Positions 56,354-64,000 of a DNA stretch of 64,000 nucleotides are shown piece by piece (position 1 is the first letter of the stretch; each line of letters starts with the position of its first letter). Under the pieces are notes generated by a model. That model saw only the letters and a list, made by a program, of their open reading frames with translations. It was not told the origin of the DNA and did no database searches. The position numbers and the translations under genes are program-made. Source of the DNA: Clostridia bacterium (GTDB lineage Bacteria; Bacillota; Clostridia; Christensenellales; CAG-138); contig QKAN01000213.1 of the NCBI GenBank assembly GCA_003246365.1, forward strand, positions 1-64,000, in the 5' to 3' direction.

Positions 56354-57016
56354 TCAATCTGGATTATTCAAATAGATCGGCGGATCGATGACAAGGCCGG
56401 GCTTGCCGTGTTTTTTTGCCTCTAGCATTACGCGCAGCGCGTTCGTGTCTGCTTTTGAATAAACGAACTGCAAGCGTTTTGGTTCCAGCCGCGCAATGCG
56501 CAGCGATGAAAGAAGCGTCGTCAACGCATCTGCCGGATAGATCATGAAGAACCTGCCTCCATTGTTCAGCAACTGAAACGCAGACCGGATGAATCCATCC
56601 AACGTATCGCCCGCGTCATGCCGCGCCGCGCTGATGGATGCGTTTTCGCTTTTATCGCCGCTTGTAAAATACGGCGGGTTCGTCACAACCGCTTGAAATG
56701 TGCCGCGTCCAAGCAAATCCGGCGCGTCTATTACGTCCGCCGCCAGAAAACGGATGTCTTGTTTATTGTATTCCGCGCTCCGTCGGGACAGCGCAACCAG
56801 TTGTTCCTGCCGCTCCACACCCGTAAACCGCGCGCCGTATTTAGCCGCGCCGAGCACGCAGATTACCCCCGTTCCGGATCCGAGTTCTACAACAGTATCT
56901 CTGGCAGAAAGGCGCAAAAAATCGCACAGCACCAGCGCATCTGCGTTAAAGCGCGCGCAAGTAGTGTCCTGATAGAGCATCAGCCCGTCGTACTGTAAGT
57001 CGTCAAGTCGTTCCAT
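56354..57016 (-). CDS. tRNA1(Val) adenine-N6-methyltransferase-like protein
   Basis: A 220-residue SAM-dependent methyltransferase of the TrmN6/YfiC type. It has VELGSGTGVICVLGA (SAM loop) and VVTNPPYF, the NPPY of N6-adenine methylation. ATG 57016 begins the usual MERLDDLQYDGLMLYQD start, though the frame runs to 57160 and no ribosome site is evident; a TATACT lies only a few bases upstream, so a leaderless start is possible. Confidence 0.83.
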   Translation of the reverse strand: MERLDDLQYDGLMLYQDTTCARFNADALVLCDFLRLSARDTVVELGSGTGVICVLGAAKYGARFTGVERQEQLVALSRRSAEYNKQDIRFLAADVIDAPDLLGRGTFQAVVTNPPYFTSGDKSENASISAARHDAGDTLDGFIRSAFQLLNNGGRFFMIYPADALTTLLSSLRIARLEPKRLQFVYSKADTNALRVMLEAKKHGKPGLVIDPPIYLNNPD

Positions 57017-57152
57017 GGCAAGAGTATAACACATTCGCTCAAAGAAGCAGGATTTGTCCGGCGGTTCTGTTTTCTTTTTTCTCGCGCCGTGATATGATGT
57101 TACAGATGTTTGACGCATAATACCAATCCATATCACGAAAAAGGAACGAAGC

Positions 57153-57758
57153 ATGATCACGAACGACCTTCAAAAACGCATCTACCTAGGCGACAGGGAC
57201 GCCTTTCTTGCGCTGTATGAAGAATACGGGCCGGGTGTTTATTCGATTGCGTTTCAGCAGCTTTGTTCCGAGCAATTGGCAAAAGGCGTAGTCAAGCAAA
57301 CATTTTTAACGCTTTTCGAAGAGCTATTGACCGAAACAGAAGATTTTGATATTCCCGTCCGCATCCGGGAACTAGCCGACCGCGAAGTCTTGCTGCAGCG
57401 TTTGGTATCCGGCGAGCATTGTTCGCTGCCGACCGACGATGCCACCGAACCGGAGTTTTCCTCCGCGCGGAGCGCTTTGTCCGACGATGAAACAACGCCG
57501 GTTGTCTTGCCGTCGTTAGAGCGGGAGCGCGCGTTCCGCCGCCCGAGAAAAGCGCTGTTTACGCGAAACACAAAAAAGAAAACGCAAAAGAAGCGCGGAC
57601 TTTTTTTGAAATTAGTGATTCTATTGTTGGATTTATTGTTGCTGTGGGCACTAGTTGGCGTGCTGATGGGGCTTGGATATCTGCCGCACATCGACCTTGG
57701 CTACAGCTGGTTTTTTCACTCGGTACTGCCGCTGCTGCTGAATCAGCCGCTATCATAA
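57153..57758 (+). CDS. Sigma-70-region-2-like protein with C-terminal membrane anchor
   Basis: A 201-residue protein. Residues 8-60 (YLGDRDAFLALYEEYGPGVY, then LAKGVVKQTFLTLFEELL) resemble region 2 of ECF sigma factors, but region 4 is missing. After an acidic and basic linker, residues 150-170 form a membrane helix, followed by a second hydrophobic end (FFHSVLPLLL). It is 30 nt upstream of dnaD. Function unknown; regulation or anchoring are both guesses. Confidence 0.65.
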   Translation: MITNDLQKRIYLGDRDAFLALYEEYGPGVYSIAFQQLCSEQLAKGVVKQTFLTLFEELLTETEDFDIPVRIRELADREVLLQRLVSGEHCSLPTDDATEPEFSSARSALSDDETTPVVLPSLERERAFRRPRKALFTRNTKKKTQKKRGLFLKLVILLLDLLLLWALVGVLMGLGYLPHIDLGYSWFFHSVLPLLLNQPLS

Positions 57759-57788
57759 TCCTTTATTGACCAACGGAAAGATAAAACG

Positions 57789-58970
57789 ATGATCGTACGC
57801 TTCTCCCTCGAAACGACGCGGCGCAACTTTACGCCCGTCGACAACCAGTTTATTTTAGATTATCTCCCGCATGCAAGCGAACTTTGCACGCGGGTTTATC
57901 TCTATGGGTTAATGCTTTGCTATGCGGGCGCAGGCGCGGAAACGACGCTTTCCGATGCGCTCGGTTTATCCGAGCCGGCAATTACGGAGGCATATACCTA
58001 TTGGCAGCAACAAGGGCTTGTACGCATCCGCGGCGAGGAACCGCTGATCGTAGAATACCTCGATATCGAACCTTCGGAAGCGGGCGGCGTTGTCCCCGGC
58101 AAATACGCAAAGCTCGTCTCCGCGCTAAATTCATTGACCGCGCCGCGGCAGTTTGACTTTCGCGAGCTAAAGCACGTTTACGACTGGATTGAAGTGTACG
58201 GGCTGGATGAAGAAGCTGTGCTGGAATTGGTTTCCCACAGCATGGATCAAAAGGGCCGCCGCGTTTCAGTGAATTATATCGACGCCGTTGCGCGCTCCTG
58301 GTCCGAGTCCGGCGTGGTCACGCGCGAAGCGGCGCGCGCACATCTGGCAAAATACGAGCTGAAGAAACACGGCGCAAGCGAGATTCTGCGCCAGTGGAAC
58401 AAACTGCGCAAACCGACGAAAACCGAAACTGCGCTCTATGACAAATGGGTGTCGGAATGGGGCTTTACGCAGGAAGCGGTCTTTGCCGCCTTACCTAAAC
58501 TCGCCGTCAGCGGAACGCCGAACTTCGTTTATCTTGACGAACTGCTCGATTCCCTTCGCAAAGAAGGGCAGACCAGCAAGCCGAAAATCGAACAGGCGGA
58601 CGCCAGCAACGCGGAAGAACAGGCGTTTGCGCGACTTGTCTTTGAGCGCGCGGGCAAACTCGAACCCGCTACACGCACCCAACGCGCGCAGATCAGCATG
58701 TATCGCAAAGACTACAACATGCCGCGCGAGCTGCTGCTCTTCGGCGCGGAGCAGTGCCGCGGCGCAAATGAGCCGTTCGGCATGATGAAAAAACTCTGGA
58801 ACGACTGGCACGACGCCGGTATCACAACGATAGAAGCCGCGCGCGCCCGAATGGAAACCCACACGCAGAGCCACAAACCCAAATCGCAAAAGCAACAATA
58901 TCCGCAGCACGATTTAACGGACGAGCAGTTAGAACACCTGCTTGTCGATCTCGACCGCGATATTGAATAA
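57789..58970 (+). CDS. dnaD: DnaD/DnaB-domain replication initiation protein
   Basis: A 393-residue protein with an N-terminal winged helix (TRVYLYGLMLCYAGA, then an insertion/helix block to about residue 85) and C-terminal DnaB_2/DnaD domains (residues 120-200 and about 290-350 with YRKDYNMPRELLLFGAEQ). It helps load the replicative helicase in Bacillota. The following DnaC-like ATPase supports this role. Confidence 0.85.
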   Translation: MIVRFSLETTRRNFTPVDNQFILDYLPHASELCTRVYLYGLMLCYAGAGAETTLSDALGLSEPAITEAYTYWQQQGLVRIRGEEPLIVEYLDIEPSEAGGVVPGKYAKLVSALNSLTAPRQFDFRELKHVYDWIEVYGLDEEAVLELVSHSMDQKGRRVSVNYIDAVARSWSESGVVTREAARAHLAKYELKKHGASEILRQWNKLRKPTKTETALYDKWVSEWGFTQEAVFAALPKLAVSGTPNFVYLDELLDSLRKEGQTSKPKIEQADASNAEEQAFARLVFERAGKLEPATRTQRAQISMYRKDYNMPRELLLFGAEQCRGANEPFGMMKKLWNDWHDAGITTIEAARARMETHTQSHKPKSQKQQYPQHDLTDEQLEHLLVDLDRDIE

Positions 58971-58992
58971 ATCTTTTTTAGGGATAGTACGC

Positions 58993-59904
58993 ATGATCAA
59001 CGACCAGCTCGACAATCTATATACCCGCATCCGCGCAGAGGAACGCGAAGCCCGCGACGCCCGCGTACGCGACGCATATGCGCGCGCGCCGCGCCTGAGC
59101 GCGCTGGACGAAGAACGCGCGCAGCTCTTTTTTGATCTCGCCGCGCGAAAGATCTCCGCGGACGAAAGCAAACAGCGTCTTAACGAAATTTTCGCCGAAG
59201 AAAAAGCAATTCTCGCGTCCCTCGGTCTGCCGGAGGATGCGCTCTCCCTGCGCGTGCGCTGCAAACAGTGCAACGACACCGGCTATATCGGAACCAACAA
59301 CAAACCCTGCTCCTGCCGCCTGCTGCACCGGGAATCCCTGCGAGGCACAGACGGCGTTAACGCGCGGGAGACGTTTGCTAATTTTTCCATCGAAATTTAT
59401 CCGAGTCCGGAACAAAAGCGGCGTACAGTCAACGCAAAACTGATCTGCGAAGCATATGCAAAAGCGCTGCCCTCTCCAGAAAAGCCGAACATTCTGCTGC
59501 TCGGCATGCCGGGACTCGGCAAATCGTATCTCGGCAACGCCATCGCATACGAATCCCTCTCGCGCGGCGTGGATGCGGAGCGCGTTACGGCGTATGCCTT
59601 TGTGCAGACGGTGCTTCGCGATATCCGCGAAAAAACGGATCACGCCTTGCGTTACCAGACGGTTCCTCTGCTTGTGCTAGACGATTTAGGCAGCGAACCG
59701 AGCATCTCCAACGTAACGTTTGAATGGTTGTTTGCCGTCATCAACGAGCGCACCATCGCAGGCCGTGCTACGGTTTGCAGCAGCAACTGCACCTTAAAGC
59801 AACTATCCGACGTTTATGACGAGCGGTTTATGAGCCGGCTTTGCGACAAAAACACCACGCAGGTTTTGCAGCTCACCGGCGAAAATCTGCGGACGGTGAA
59901 ATAA
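58993..59904 (+). CDS. DnaC/DnaI-like helicase-loader ATPase
   Basis: A 303-residue AAA+ protein. Walker A is LLGMPGLGKSYLGNA (about residues 170-184), Walker B LLVLDDLGSE, and the sensor region is followed by a C-terminal basic-arginine stretch DERFMSRL. A zinc-like cysteine cluster (CKQCNDTGYIG, then CSC) lies near residues 95-115, as in DnaI. The frame opens at 58942, but ATG 58993 is the best start and leaves 22 nt from dnaD. Confidence 0.87.
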   Translation: MINDQLDNLYTRIRAEEREARDARVRDAYARAPRLSALDEERAQLFFDLAARKISADESKQRLNEIFAEEKAILASLGLPEDALSLRVRCKQCNDTGYIGTNNKPCSCRLLHRESLRGTDGVNARETFANFSIEIYPSPEQKRRTVNAKLICEAYAKALPSPEKPNILLLGMPGLGKSYLGNAIAYESLSRGVDAERVTAYAFVQTVLRDIREKTDHALRYQTVPLLVLDDLGSEPSISNVTFEWLFAVINERTIAGRATVCSSNCTLKQLSDVYDERFMSRLCDKNTTQVLQLTGENLRTVK

Positions 59905-59909
59905 CGCCT

Positions 59910-60743
59910 ATGTTACTGCTCTGCGCGACCCCAATCGGAAACCTCGGCGACCTCACCCCGCGCGTGCGCGAGGCGCTTTCTTCCTGCGACGCGGTATATT
60001 GCGAAGATACGCGCAGAACGCTGACGCTGCTCAACCACATCGGCATCAAAAAGCCTCTCGTTTCCTGTTACCGGGAAAATGAGCGCCAAAGAGCGGAAGA
60101 AGTCGTTAATCGACTGCAGGCAGGTGAAACAATCGTTTATGTTTCCGACGCGGGCATGCCCGGCGTGTCCGACCCAGGCGAAGCGCTCATTCAAGCCTGC
60201 ATCGCAAACGACCAGCCGTACAGCGTGCTCCCCGGCGCATCCGCCGTTTTGATGGCGGCGGTCATGAGCGGATTCCCTTCGATGCCGTTTACGTTTTTCG
60301 GTTTTTTCCCGCGGGAAAAGAAAGAGCAAAAACAGATTCTGGAACAATTAAAGCGCCTCGACCATCTGGCTATTTTTTACGAAAGTCCAAACCGCGTCGG
60401 CGCGACGCTTTCCGCAATGGAGTCCGCGCTCGGCGATCTGGACGCCGCGCTGTTGCGCGAGCTGACCAAGCTGCATGAGGAAGTCGTTCGCGGTACACTG
60501 GGCGAGCTTGCCACCAGATATAGCGAGACGGCTCCGCGCGGCGAATGCGTGCTCGCGGTTTACTGTCGCGCCCAAGCGCAGGAAAACAACGCGCCCGATC
60601 TGGAATTGCTTTTAACGCAGCTCCTCTCTTCCGGCTCCTCCGTGCGCGACGCGGCAGCCGAGGCAGCGTCGGTTTGCGGCGTGCCAAAGAAGGAAGCCTA
60701 CGCAAAAGCACTACAACTAAACAAAAACTGCTTTTCCGAATAG
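59910..60743 (+). CDS. rsmI: 16S rRNA (cytidine1402-2'-O)-methyltransferase
   Basis: A 277-residue tetrapyrrole-methylase-fold enzyme that methylates C1402 of 16S rRNA. It has LLLCATPIGNLGDLTPR, CEDTRRTLTLLNHIGIKKP, and VSDAGMPGVSDPGEALI. It begins five bases after the helicase loader; the frame opens at 59841 inside that gene. Confidence 0.93.
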   Translation: MLLLCATPIGNLGDLTPRVREALSSCDAVYCEDTRRTLTLLNHIGIKKPLVSCYRENERQRAEEVVNRLQAGETIVYVSDAGMPGVSDPGEALIQACIANDQPYSVLPGASAVLMAAVMSGFPSMPFTFFGFFPREKKEQKQILEQLKRLDHLAIFYESPNRVGATLSAMESALGDLDAALLRELTKLHEEVVRGTLGELATRYSETAPRGECVLAVYCRAQAQENNAPDLELLLTQLLSSGSSVRDAAAEAASVCGVPKKEAYAKALQLNKNCFSE

Positions 60744-60767
60744 AAAAGCAGTTAAAGATTTAATGTT

Positions 60768-60797
60768 CAGGGTGTCAATAGAGACGCCCTGTTTTTT
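60768..60797 (+). terminator. Terminator after rsmI
   Basis: CAGGGTGTC (68-76) pairs with GACGCCCTG (83-91, one G-U pair), followed by TTTTTT. Confidence 0.85.
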
Positions 60798-62046
60798 ATC
60801 CCCCGAATCCATGGGCAGCATTGAACGTGTGCATCAACGTGTTCCAGTCGATGCAGAGGAATGCGGCGTACCAATATGCCAGCGCAAACGCGCCGATGCG
60901 CAGAAACGGCGTTTTCTCGCGATAGACACGCACCGCGCCGACAACCGCAAGGAACACGAAATAAATCATCAGCCAGAGCGGCAGCACGCGGCGAATCGTC
61001 AGTCCGTAGACCCCCGTGTACAGCAGCATACGCCACGCAGCAGAGACCAGAACGATCAAGCTAGCGACAATCAGCAGTGTCTGCACGGCCTTGATTCCGC
61101 GTCCCGGTTCGCTTTTGCCGAGGCTGACGCCAAGCACGGTAAAGTTGATCATCGTCACGGCAAGAAATTGACCGAACCCTTCCCGCGCATATTCGCTGTA
61201 TGTTAAATCCACCGGCAGCGTTCCGCCAAACAGATACGTAAACTGCACATAGGTAAACAGCGCGTAGGCGGCAAGCAGCATGCAAATCGTCACGCCAGGT
61301 CCTGCGAATTTCCAGTTTTGTTTCACCGGCGCAAGATCCGCGTCCGCTTTTCCCCAAGTAAGGTTGTAAAACAGCGAATAAAACAGCATGCTTGTGCCAA
61401 ACACCACAACAATTCGCCAGAACCACTGCCAAACATTGAATTGTTCAAACAATCCGCCCAACAGTTTTGCTGTACCCTCGTCCGCGCTGGCCAGCAGCGC
61501 AAGCACGATGACCATCAGCGGCAGGCCGATGACAAACCCGATCCAACCGTGTTTTGCGCTGGAACCCTCTTTTGCGCGGAACACGCCAGTATATGCGCGG
61601 AAATACGCGCCGATTGCGGAAAACGGTTTAACGAACGCCGCACGTAGTACGCCGACAACCGCCTTTCCTTCACGTTTAAGCGAGATCTCCTGCGTCGCGA
61701 ACACACCGATGGTGATCATCAACGCGGGAATGGCGAGCATCGTAAAGCCCAGCAGCTCAAAATTCATATAGTCGAACATCAATATGCCGCAAAGAATCAG
61801 CGCGGGCACGATCAGCGCAATGACGGTTTTGTTCGAAACGACGCGTTTCCAGTTGAGCGAAACAAACACCGCAAGCGCAACCAGCCAGAAAATCGAATAC
61901 AGAAAATAGTAATCTTTCTCCATCCAGAGTTCGCAGGCAACGCCGATAGCGATTGCGCCGGCAAGCAACCAGAGCTGCGGTTTGGTTAATACGGTTTGTG
62001 ATTTCGCCTGTTCCTGCGCGTTATTCTGCATCAGATTGCGTTCCAT
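60796..62046 (-). CDS. DUF4173-type multi-pass membrane protein
   Basis: A 416-residue protein with about eleven hydrophobic segments. The C-terminal half (TYSEYAREGFGQFLAVTMIN, then RMLLYTGVYGLTIRRVLPLWLM) matches DUF4173. No function known. ATG 62046 has AAAGGAG nine bases upstream; it overlaps the end of the Cro-like regulator gene by 26 nt, so expression is likely coupled. Confidence 0.8.
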   Translation of the reverse strand: MERNLMQNNAQEQAKSQTVLTKPQLWLLAGAIAIGVACELWMEKDYYFLYSIFWLVALAVFVSLNWKRVVSNKTVIALIVPALILCGILMFDYMNFELLGFTMLAIPALMITIGVFATQEISLKREGKAVVGVLRAAFVKPFSAIGAYFRAYTGVFRAKEGSSAKHGWIGFVIGLPLMVIVLALLASADEGTAKLLGGLFEQFNVWQWFWRIVVVFGTSMLFYSLFYNLTWGKADADLAPVKQNWKFAGPGVTICMLLAAYALFTYVQFTYLFGGTLPVDLTYSEYAREGFGQFLAVTMINFTVLGVSLGKSEPGRGIKAVQTLLIVASLIVLVSAAWRMLLYTGVYGLTIRRVLPLWLMIYFVFLAVVGAVRVYREKTPFLRIGAFALAYWYAAFLCIDWNTLMHTFNAAHGFGG

Positions 62047-62257
62047 CGATTTCATCTCCTTTCACATAGACCAGAATGTCTCCTGCTTCGCAGTCCAGAA
62101 TTTCGCAAAGATTGCTCAGCGTTGAAAACCGGATCGCTTTACATTTGTTATTTTTTAAAATCGAAAGATTCGCAAGCGAAATATCCATCCGCTTTGCCAG
62201 TTCGTTGAGGCTGATCTTTCGCTTTGCCATCATGACATCCAAATTCACTTGAATCAT
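62021..62257 (-). CDS. Cro/C1-type helix-turn-helix regulator (YozG-like)
   Basis: A 78-residue HTH protein. It begins MIQVNLDVMMAKRKISLNEL, followed by KRMDISLANLSILKNNKCKAI, and ends with the acidic GDILVYVKGDE. This small family commonly partners a DUF2975 membrane protein, here 12 nt upstream on the same strand. Confidence 0.87.
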   Translation of the reverse strand: MIQVNLDVMMAKRKISLNELAKRMDISLANLSILKNNKCKAIRFSTLSNLCEILDCEAGDILVYVKGDEIDGTQSDAE

Positions 62258-62269
62258 ACCGCTACCCCG

Positions 62270-62734
62270 CTATATCGTCAGGTCGTTTTCCTGTTTATAC
62301 GCAACCGCTTTGGCAAACACGCGGCTGAGCACAAGGGAAAACAACCCGCACATGGCAACCGGCAGCGCCGCGATAACAGCCAGCGGCACGGGATGGAGAA
62401 AAAGCGTGCCGATCCCCAACAGCGCAATTACCAGCGCAACAATTCCCATCCGGCGCAGTGCATCCACATTTTTTTGCACAAACGGGTCTTTGTCCAGCGT
62501 ACCCATCATGCAAAACAACGTCGCCGCAATGTATTCCCCACCCAGCAGGCAAAGCGATGCAATAATACCCGCAAGAACTGCGTAGTACTGCGGCTTATTT
62601 TCCGCCGCAAAGAACGACGTTACAATCGGCATTTCAACCACAAAGATATCGACGATCAGCGCGACGCCCGCAAGCATGCCAAATACAATACACCCCTGCA
62701 CAAACCGGTTTAAAAAACGGTTGTTTTCGTTCAT
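62270..62734 (-). CDS. DUF2975 membrane protein
   Basis: A 154-residue protein with four membrane helices and the family pattern TLDKDPFVQKNVDALRRMG followed by a C-terminal AVAYKQENDLTI. It is the first gene of a run with the Cro-like regulator and the DUF4173 protein. Likely a membrane partner that controls the regulator; not proven. AAAGGAGAATTATC precedes the ATG. Confidence 0.85.
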   Translation of the reverse strand: MNENNRFLNRFVQGCIVFGMLAGVALIVDIFVVEMPIVTSFFAAENKPQYYAVLAGIIASLCLLGGEYIAATLFCMMGTLDKDPFVQKNVDALRRMGIVALVIALLGIGTLFLHPVPLAVIAALPVAMCGLFSLVLSRVFAKAVAYKQENDLTI

Positions 62735-62787
62735 CCTGATAATTCTCCTTTAAAGTAAGTCGGATCGATCCATCGACGGAGGAACTG

Positions 62788-62829
62788 AAAAAAGAATAGA
62801 CCACCGTCGTTTCTGACGATAGTCTATCT
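62788..62829 (-). terminator. Terminator between the amino-acid kinase and DUF2975 genes
   Basis: ATAGAC/GTCTAT and CGTC/GACG arms form a hairpin with a TTCTTTTTTC tail on the minus strand. Its right arm overlaps the -10 of the DUF2975 promoter, so it may also act as an attenuator. Confidence 0.6.
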
Positions 62830-62849
62830 CGTAATTTATCGTTTGTCAA
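62821..62849 (-). promoter_or_regulatory. Promoter of the DUF2975 / HTH / DUF4173 unit
   Basis: Minus strand: TTGACA (62844-62849), 17 bp, TAGACT (62821-62826). Confidence 0.6.
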
Positions 62850-62880
62850 TAAATATTTATTGTTTTACGATCTTGTTCTT

Positions 62881-63705
62881 TCATCGCGTACGGAATACCG
62901 TGCAACGCCCCGTCCCGTTGAGCAGATCCTGAATCCGCTGTTGGGCGTTGGCGATGAATACCGTTGTACCTTCGCGGATAGGTTGCTTGATAAAGTCCAG
63001 CTTCGCGCGCGCGCCGTTGGATCCCGCGCGGCTTGTTCCAACGCAGCTGCCGGTGAGGATGTCGATCTGATCAATCACCTCATCCGCGTCTTTTCCCTCC
63101 ACAACGGGCACGAGCGTGCTAGGATCGTTTGCGTCGCGATAGATGCCGTCTGCGCTTGTAAAGATAACGAGATATTTTGCGTGCACGAGCGAGCAAATGA
63201 CAGAAGCGGTTTCGTCGTTATCGATGCATTCCACAACGTTTTCGCCGCTTTTGCGTAGTGTGGCAAGTTCCATTTTGCGAATTTCTTCGATGCTCACCGG
63301 ATCGTTGTAGTTTACGATCGGAATCGCGTTTTGCTTTGCGGCGCGCAGCAAAAACGCGCGGATGTGCTTGCGCTTTTCCTCGTCGTTAAAGTGCGTATGT
63401 TCCACCAAAAGCTGGCGAACACTGTAGCGATCCGGAATGTATCTGCGGTATTCCATCATGAGGATGGTCTGTCCCTGCGCAGCGTAGTCCGCTTTGATCT
63501 CCTCGCGATCACCCGTCAGTTCTTTTCCGTTGCGGCGGATATAGTCGAGGCGACCAATTTCGGTCGCGCCGCTGCTGACCCAGATCATGCCGGGCCGAAG
63601 CTCCGATCCGAGGCGGGAGAAAATATTGTAGTCGATATCGTTGTCGGCTTTGCGAATCAGCGCCATGGAGCCGATTTTACCGACGAGATCATAATCGAAT
63701 TTCAT
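62881..63705 (-). CDS. Amino-acid kinase family protein (glutamate 5-kinase / UMP-kinase-like)
   Basis: A 274-residue protein of the carbamate/aspartate/glutamate-kinase fold. It opens with YDLVGKIGSMALIRK, then IWVSSGATEIGRLDY, and has IPIVNYNDPVS, DNDETAS and GTSRAGSNGARAKLDF. The SSGA and NDETAS motifs resemble glutamate 5-kinase, but there is no PUA domain and no proA beside it, so the substrate is open. It is one gene away from prfB, with a short gap. Confidence 0.75.
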   Translation of the reverse strand: MKFDYDLVGKIGSMALIRKADNDIDYNIFSRLGSELRPGMIWVSSGATEIGRLDYIRRNGKELTGDREEIKADYAAQGQTILMMEYRRYIPDRYSVRQLLVEHTHFNDEEKRKHIRAFLLRAAKQNAIPIVNYNDPVSIEEIRKMELATLRKSGENVVECIDNDETASVICSLVHAKYLVIFTSADGIYRDANDPSTLVPVVEGKDADEVIDQIDILTGSCVGTSRAGSNGARAKLDFIKQPIREGTTVFIANAQQRIQDLLNGTGRCTVFRTR

Positions 63706-63794
63706 AAAGGCTTTCTTCTTTTCTTATAGAAAAAAAGCAAAAGATTTCACGATAAAAGTTCTCGCTTTAGCGAATCAGATGTTGTTCTCCCGCA

Positions 63795-64000
63795 TTATGA
63801 CTGCACGAGATACGCGTGGATAAACGGTTCGAGTTCACCATCCATCACAGCCTGAATATTGCCGTTTTCCGCGCCTGTTCGATGATCCTTCACCAGCGTA
63901 TACGGTTGGAATACATAGCTGCGAATCTGGCTGCCCCACTCGATCTTTTTCATTTCGCCCTTGATCTGGGACATCTGCTCTTCGCGCTCGCGCTCCTGCA
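63795..64000 (-). CDS. prfB: Peptide chain release factor 2, 3' end (partial)
   Basis: The window holds only the last 68 residues. They include [20 protein letters not shown] and the terminal [19 protein letters not shown], diagnostic of RF2. Stop TAA at 63795-63797; the 5' part, including any programmed frameshift, is outside the window. A weak hairpin (TCGCT/AGCGA) lies after the stop. Confidence 0.92.
   Translation of the reverse strand, partial: QEREREEQMSQIKGEMKKIEWGSQIRSYVFQPYTLVKDHRTGAENGNIQAVMDGELEPFIHAYLVQS

Overview
The window looks like chromosomal DNA of a GC-rich, low-GC-phylum (Bacillota, class Clostridia) bacterium. Reasons: a DnaD/DnaC-type primosome pair, a pyrK-pyrD (class 1B) pyrimidine operon, Rrf2 and LytTR regulators, BMP-family lipoprotein transport, strong AGGAGG-type ribosome sites and consensus TTGACA-N17-TATAAT promoters. 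The genus cannot be named from this. I see no IS element, phage, CRISPR array, rRNA or tRNA; the only composition outlier is one AT-rich hypothetical gene near 6.2 kb.

Layout. 1-5.7 kb: a complete branched-chain amino acid type ABC transporter (livKHMGF) with a cytidylate-kinase-like gene. 5.7-9.1 kb: an ACT-domain gene, the AT-rich orphan, and a large sensor joining a periplasmic binding domain, PAS, GGDEF and HD-GYP. 9.3-14.4 kb: a second complete livKHMGF set on the minus strand. 14.7-20.8 kb: the pyrimidine operon pyrB-I-C-F-K-D-E behind a long leader with a 72-codon leader ORF and two intrinsic terminators. 21-24.8 kb: cupin, GGDEF protein, then a LytTR regulator, a SHIRT-repeat surface protein and a small membrane protein. 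24.9-28.9 kb: copper genes (an HMA/TauE/cupredoxin fusion and a CopA ATPase). 29-33.6 kb: a DUF523 gene and class I ribonucleotide reductase nrdAB behind two NrdR-like boxes. 33.7-37.2 kb: a heterodimer-type ABC exporter. 37.5-44.5 kb: an F-type ATP synthase operon with no separate delta gene; its alpha subunit carries a delta C-terminal domain at its N terminus. 44.5-52 kb: a CHASE histidine kinase and a REC/winged-helix regulator, then a nucleoside-type BMP ABC transporter. 52-56.3 kb: a small conserved-looking protein, MFS transporter, TcdA, an Rrf2 regulator and cysK. 56.3-60.8 kb: methyltransferase, a sigma-like membrane protein, DnaD, DnaC and RsmI. 60.8-64 kb: a DUF4173-type membrane protein, a Cro-like regulator with a DUF2975 partner, an amino-acid kinase and the 3' end of prfB.

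How it fits together. The pyr operon, the nucleoside-type transporter, the cytidylate-kinase-like gene and nrdAB together supply nucleotides by synthesis, uptake and reduction. The most unusual points are the delta-alpha fusion in ATP synthase, the paired 7-bp direct repeats at 11-bp period in front of the nucleoside-type transporter directly downstream of a winged-helix response regulator, the enteric-pyrBI-like attenuator, and a shared 21-bp operator architecture at the Rrf2 gene and cysK. Novelty could not be tested here because no database was available.
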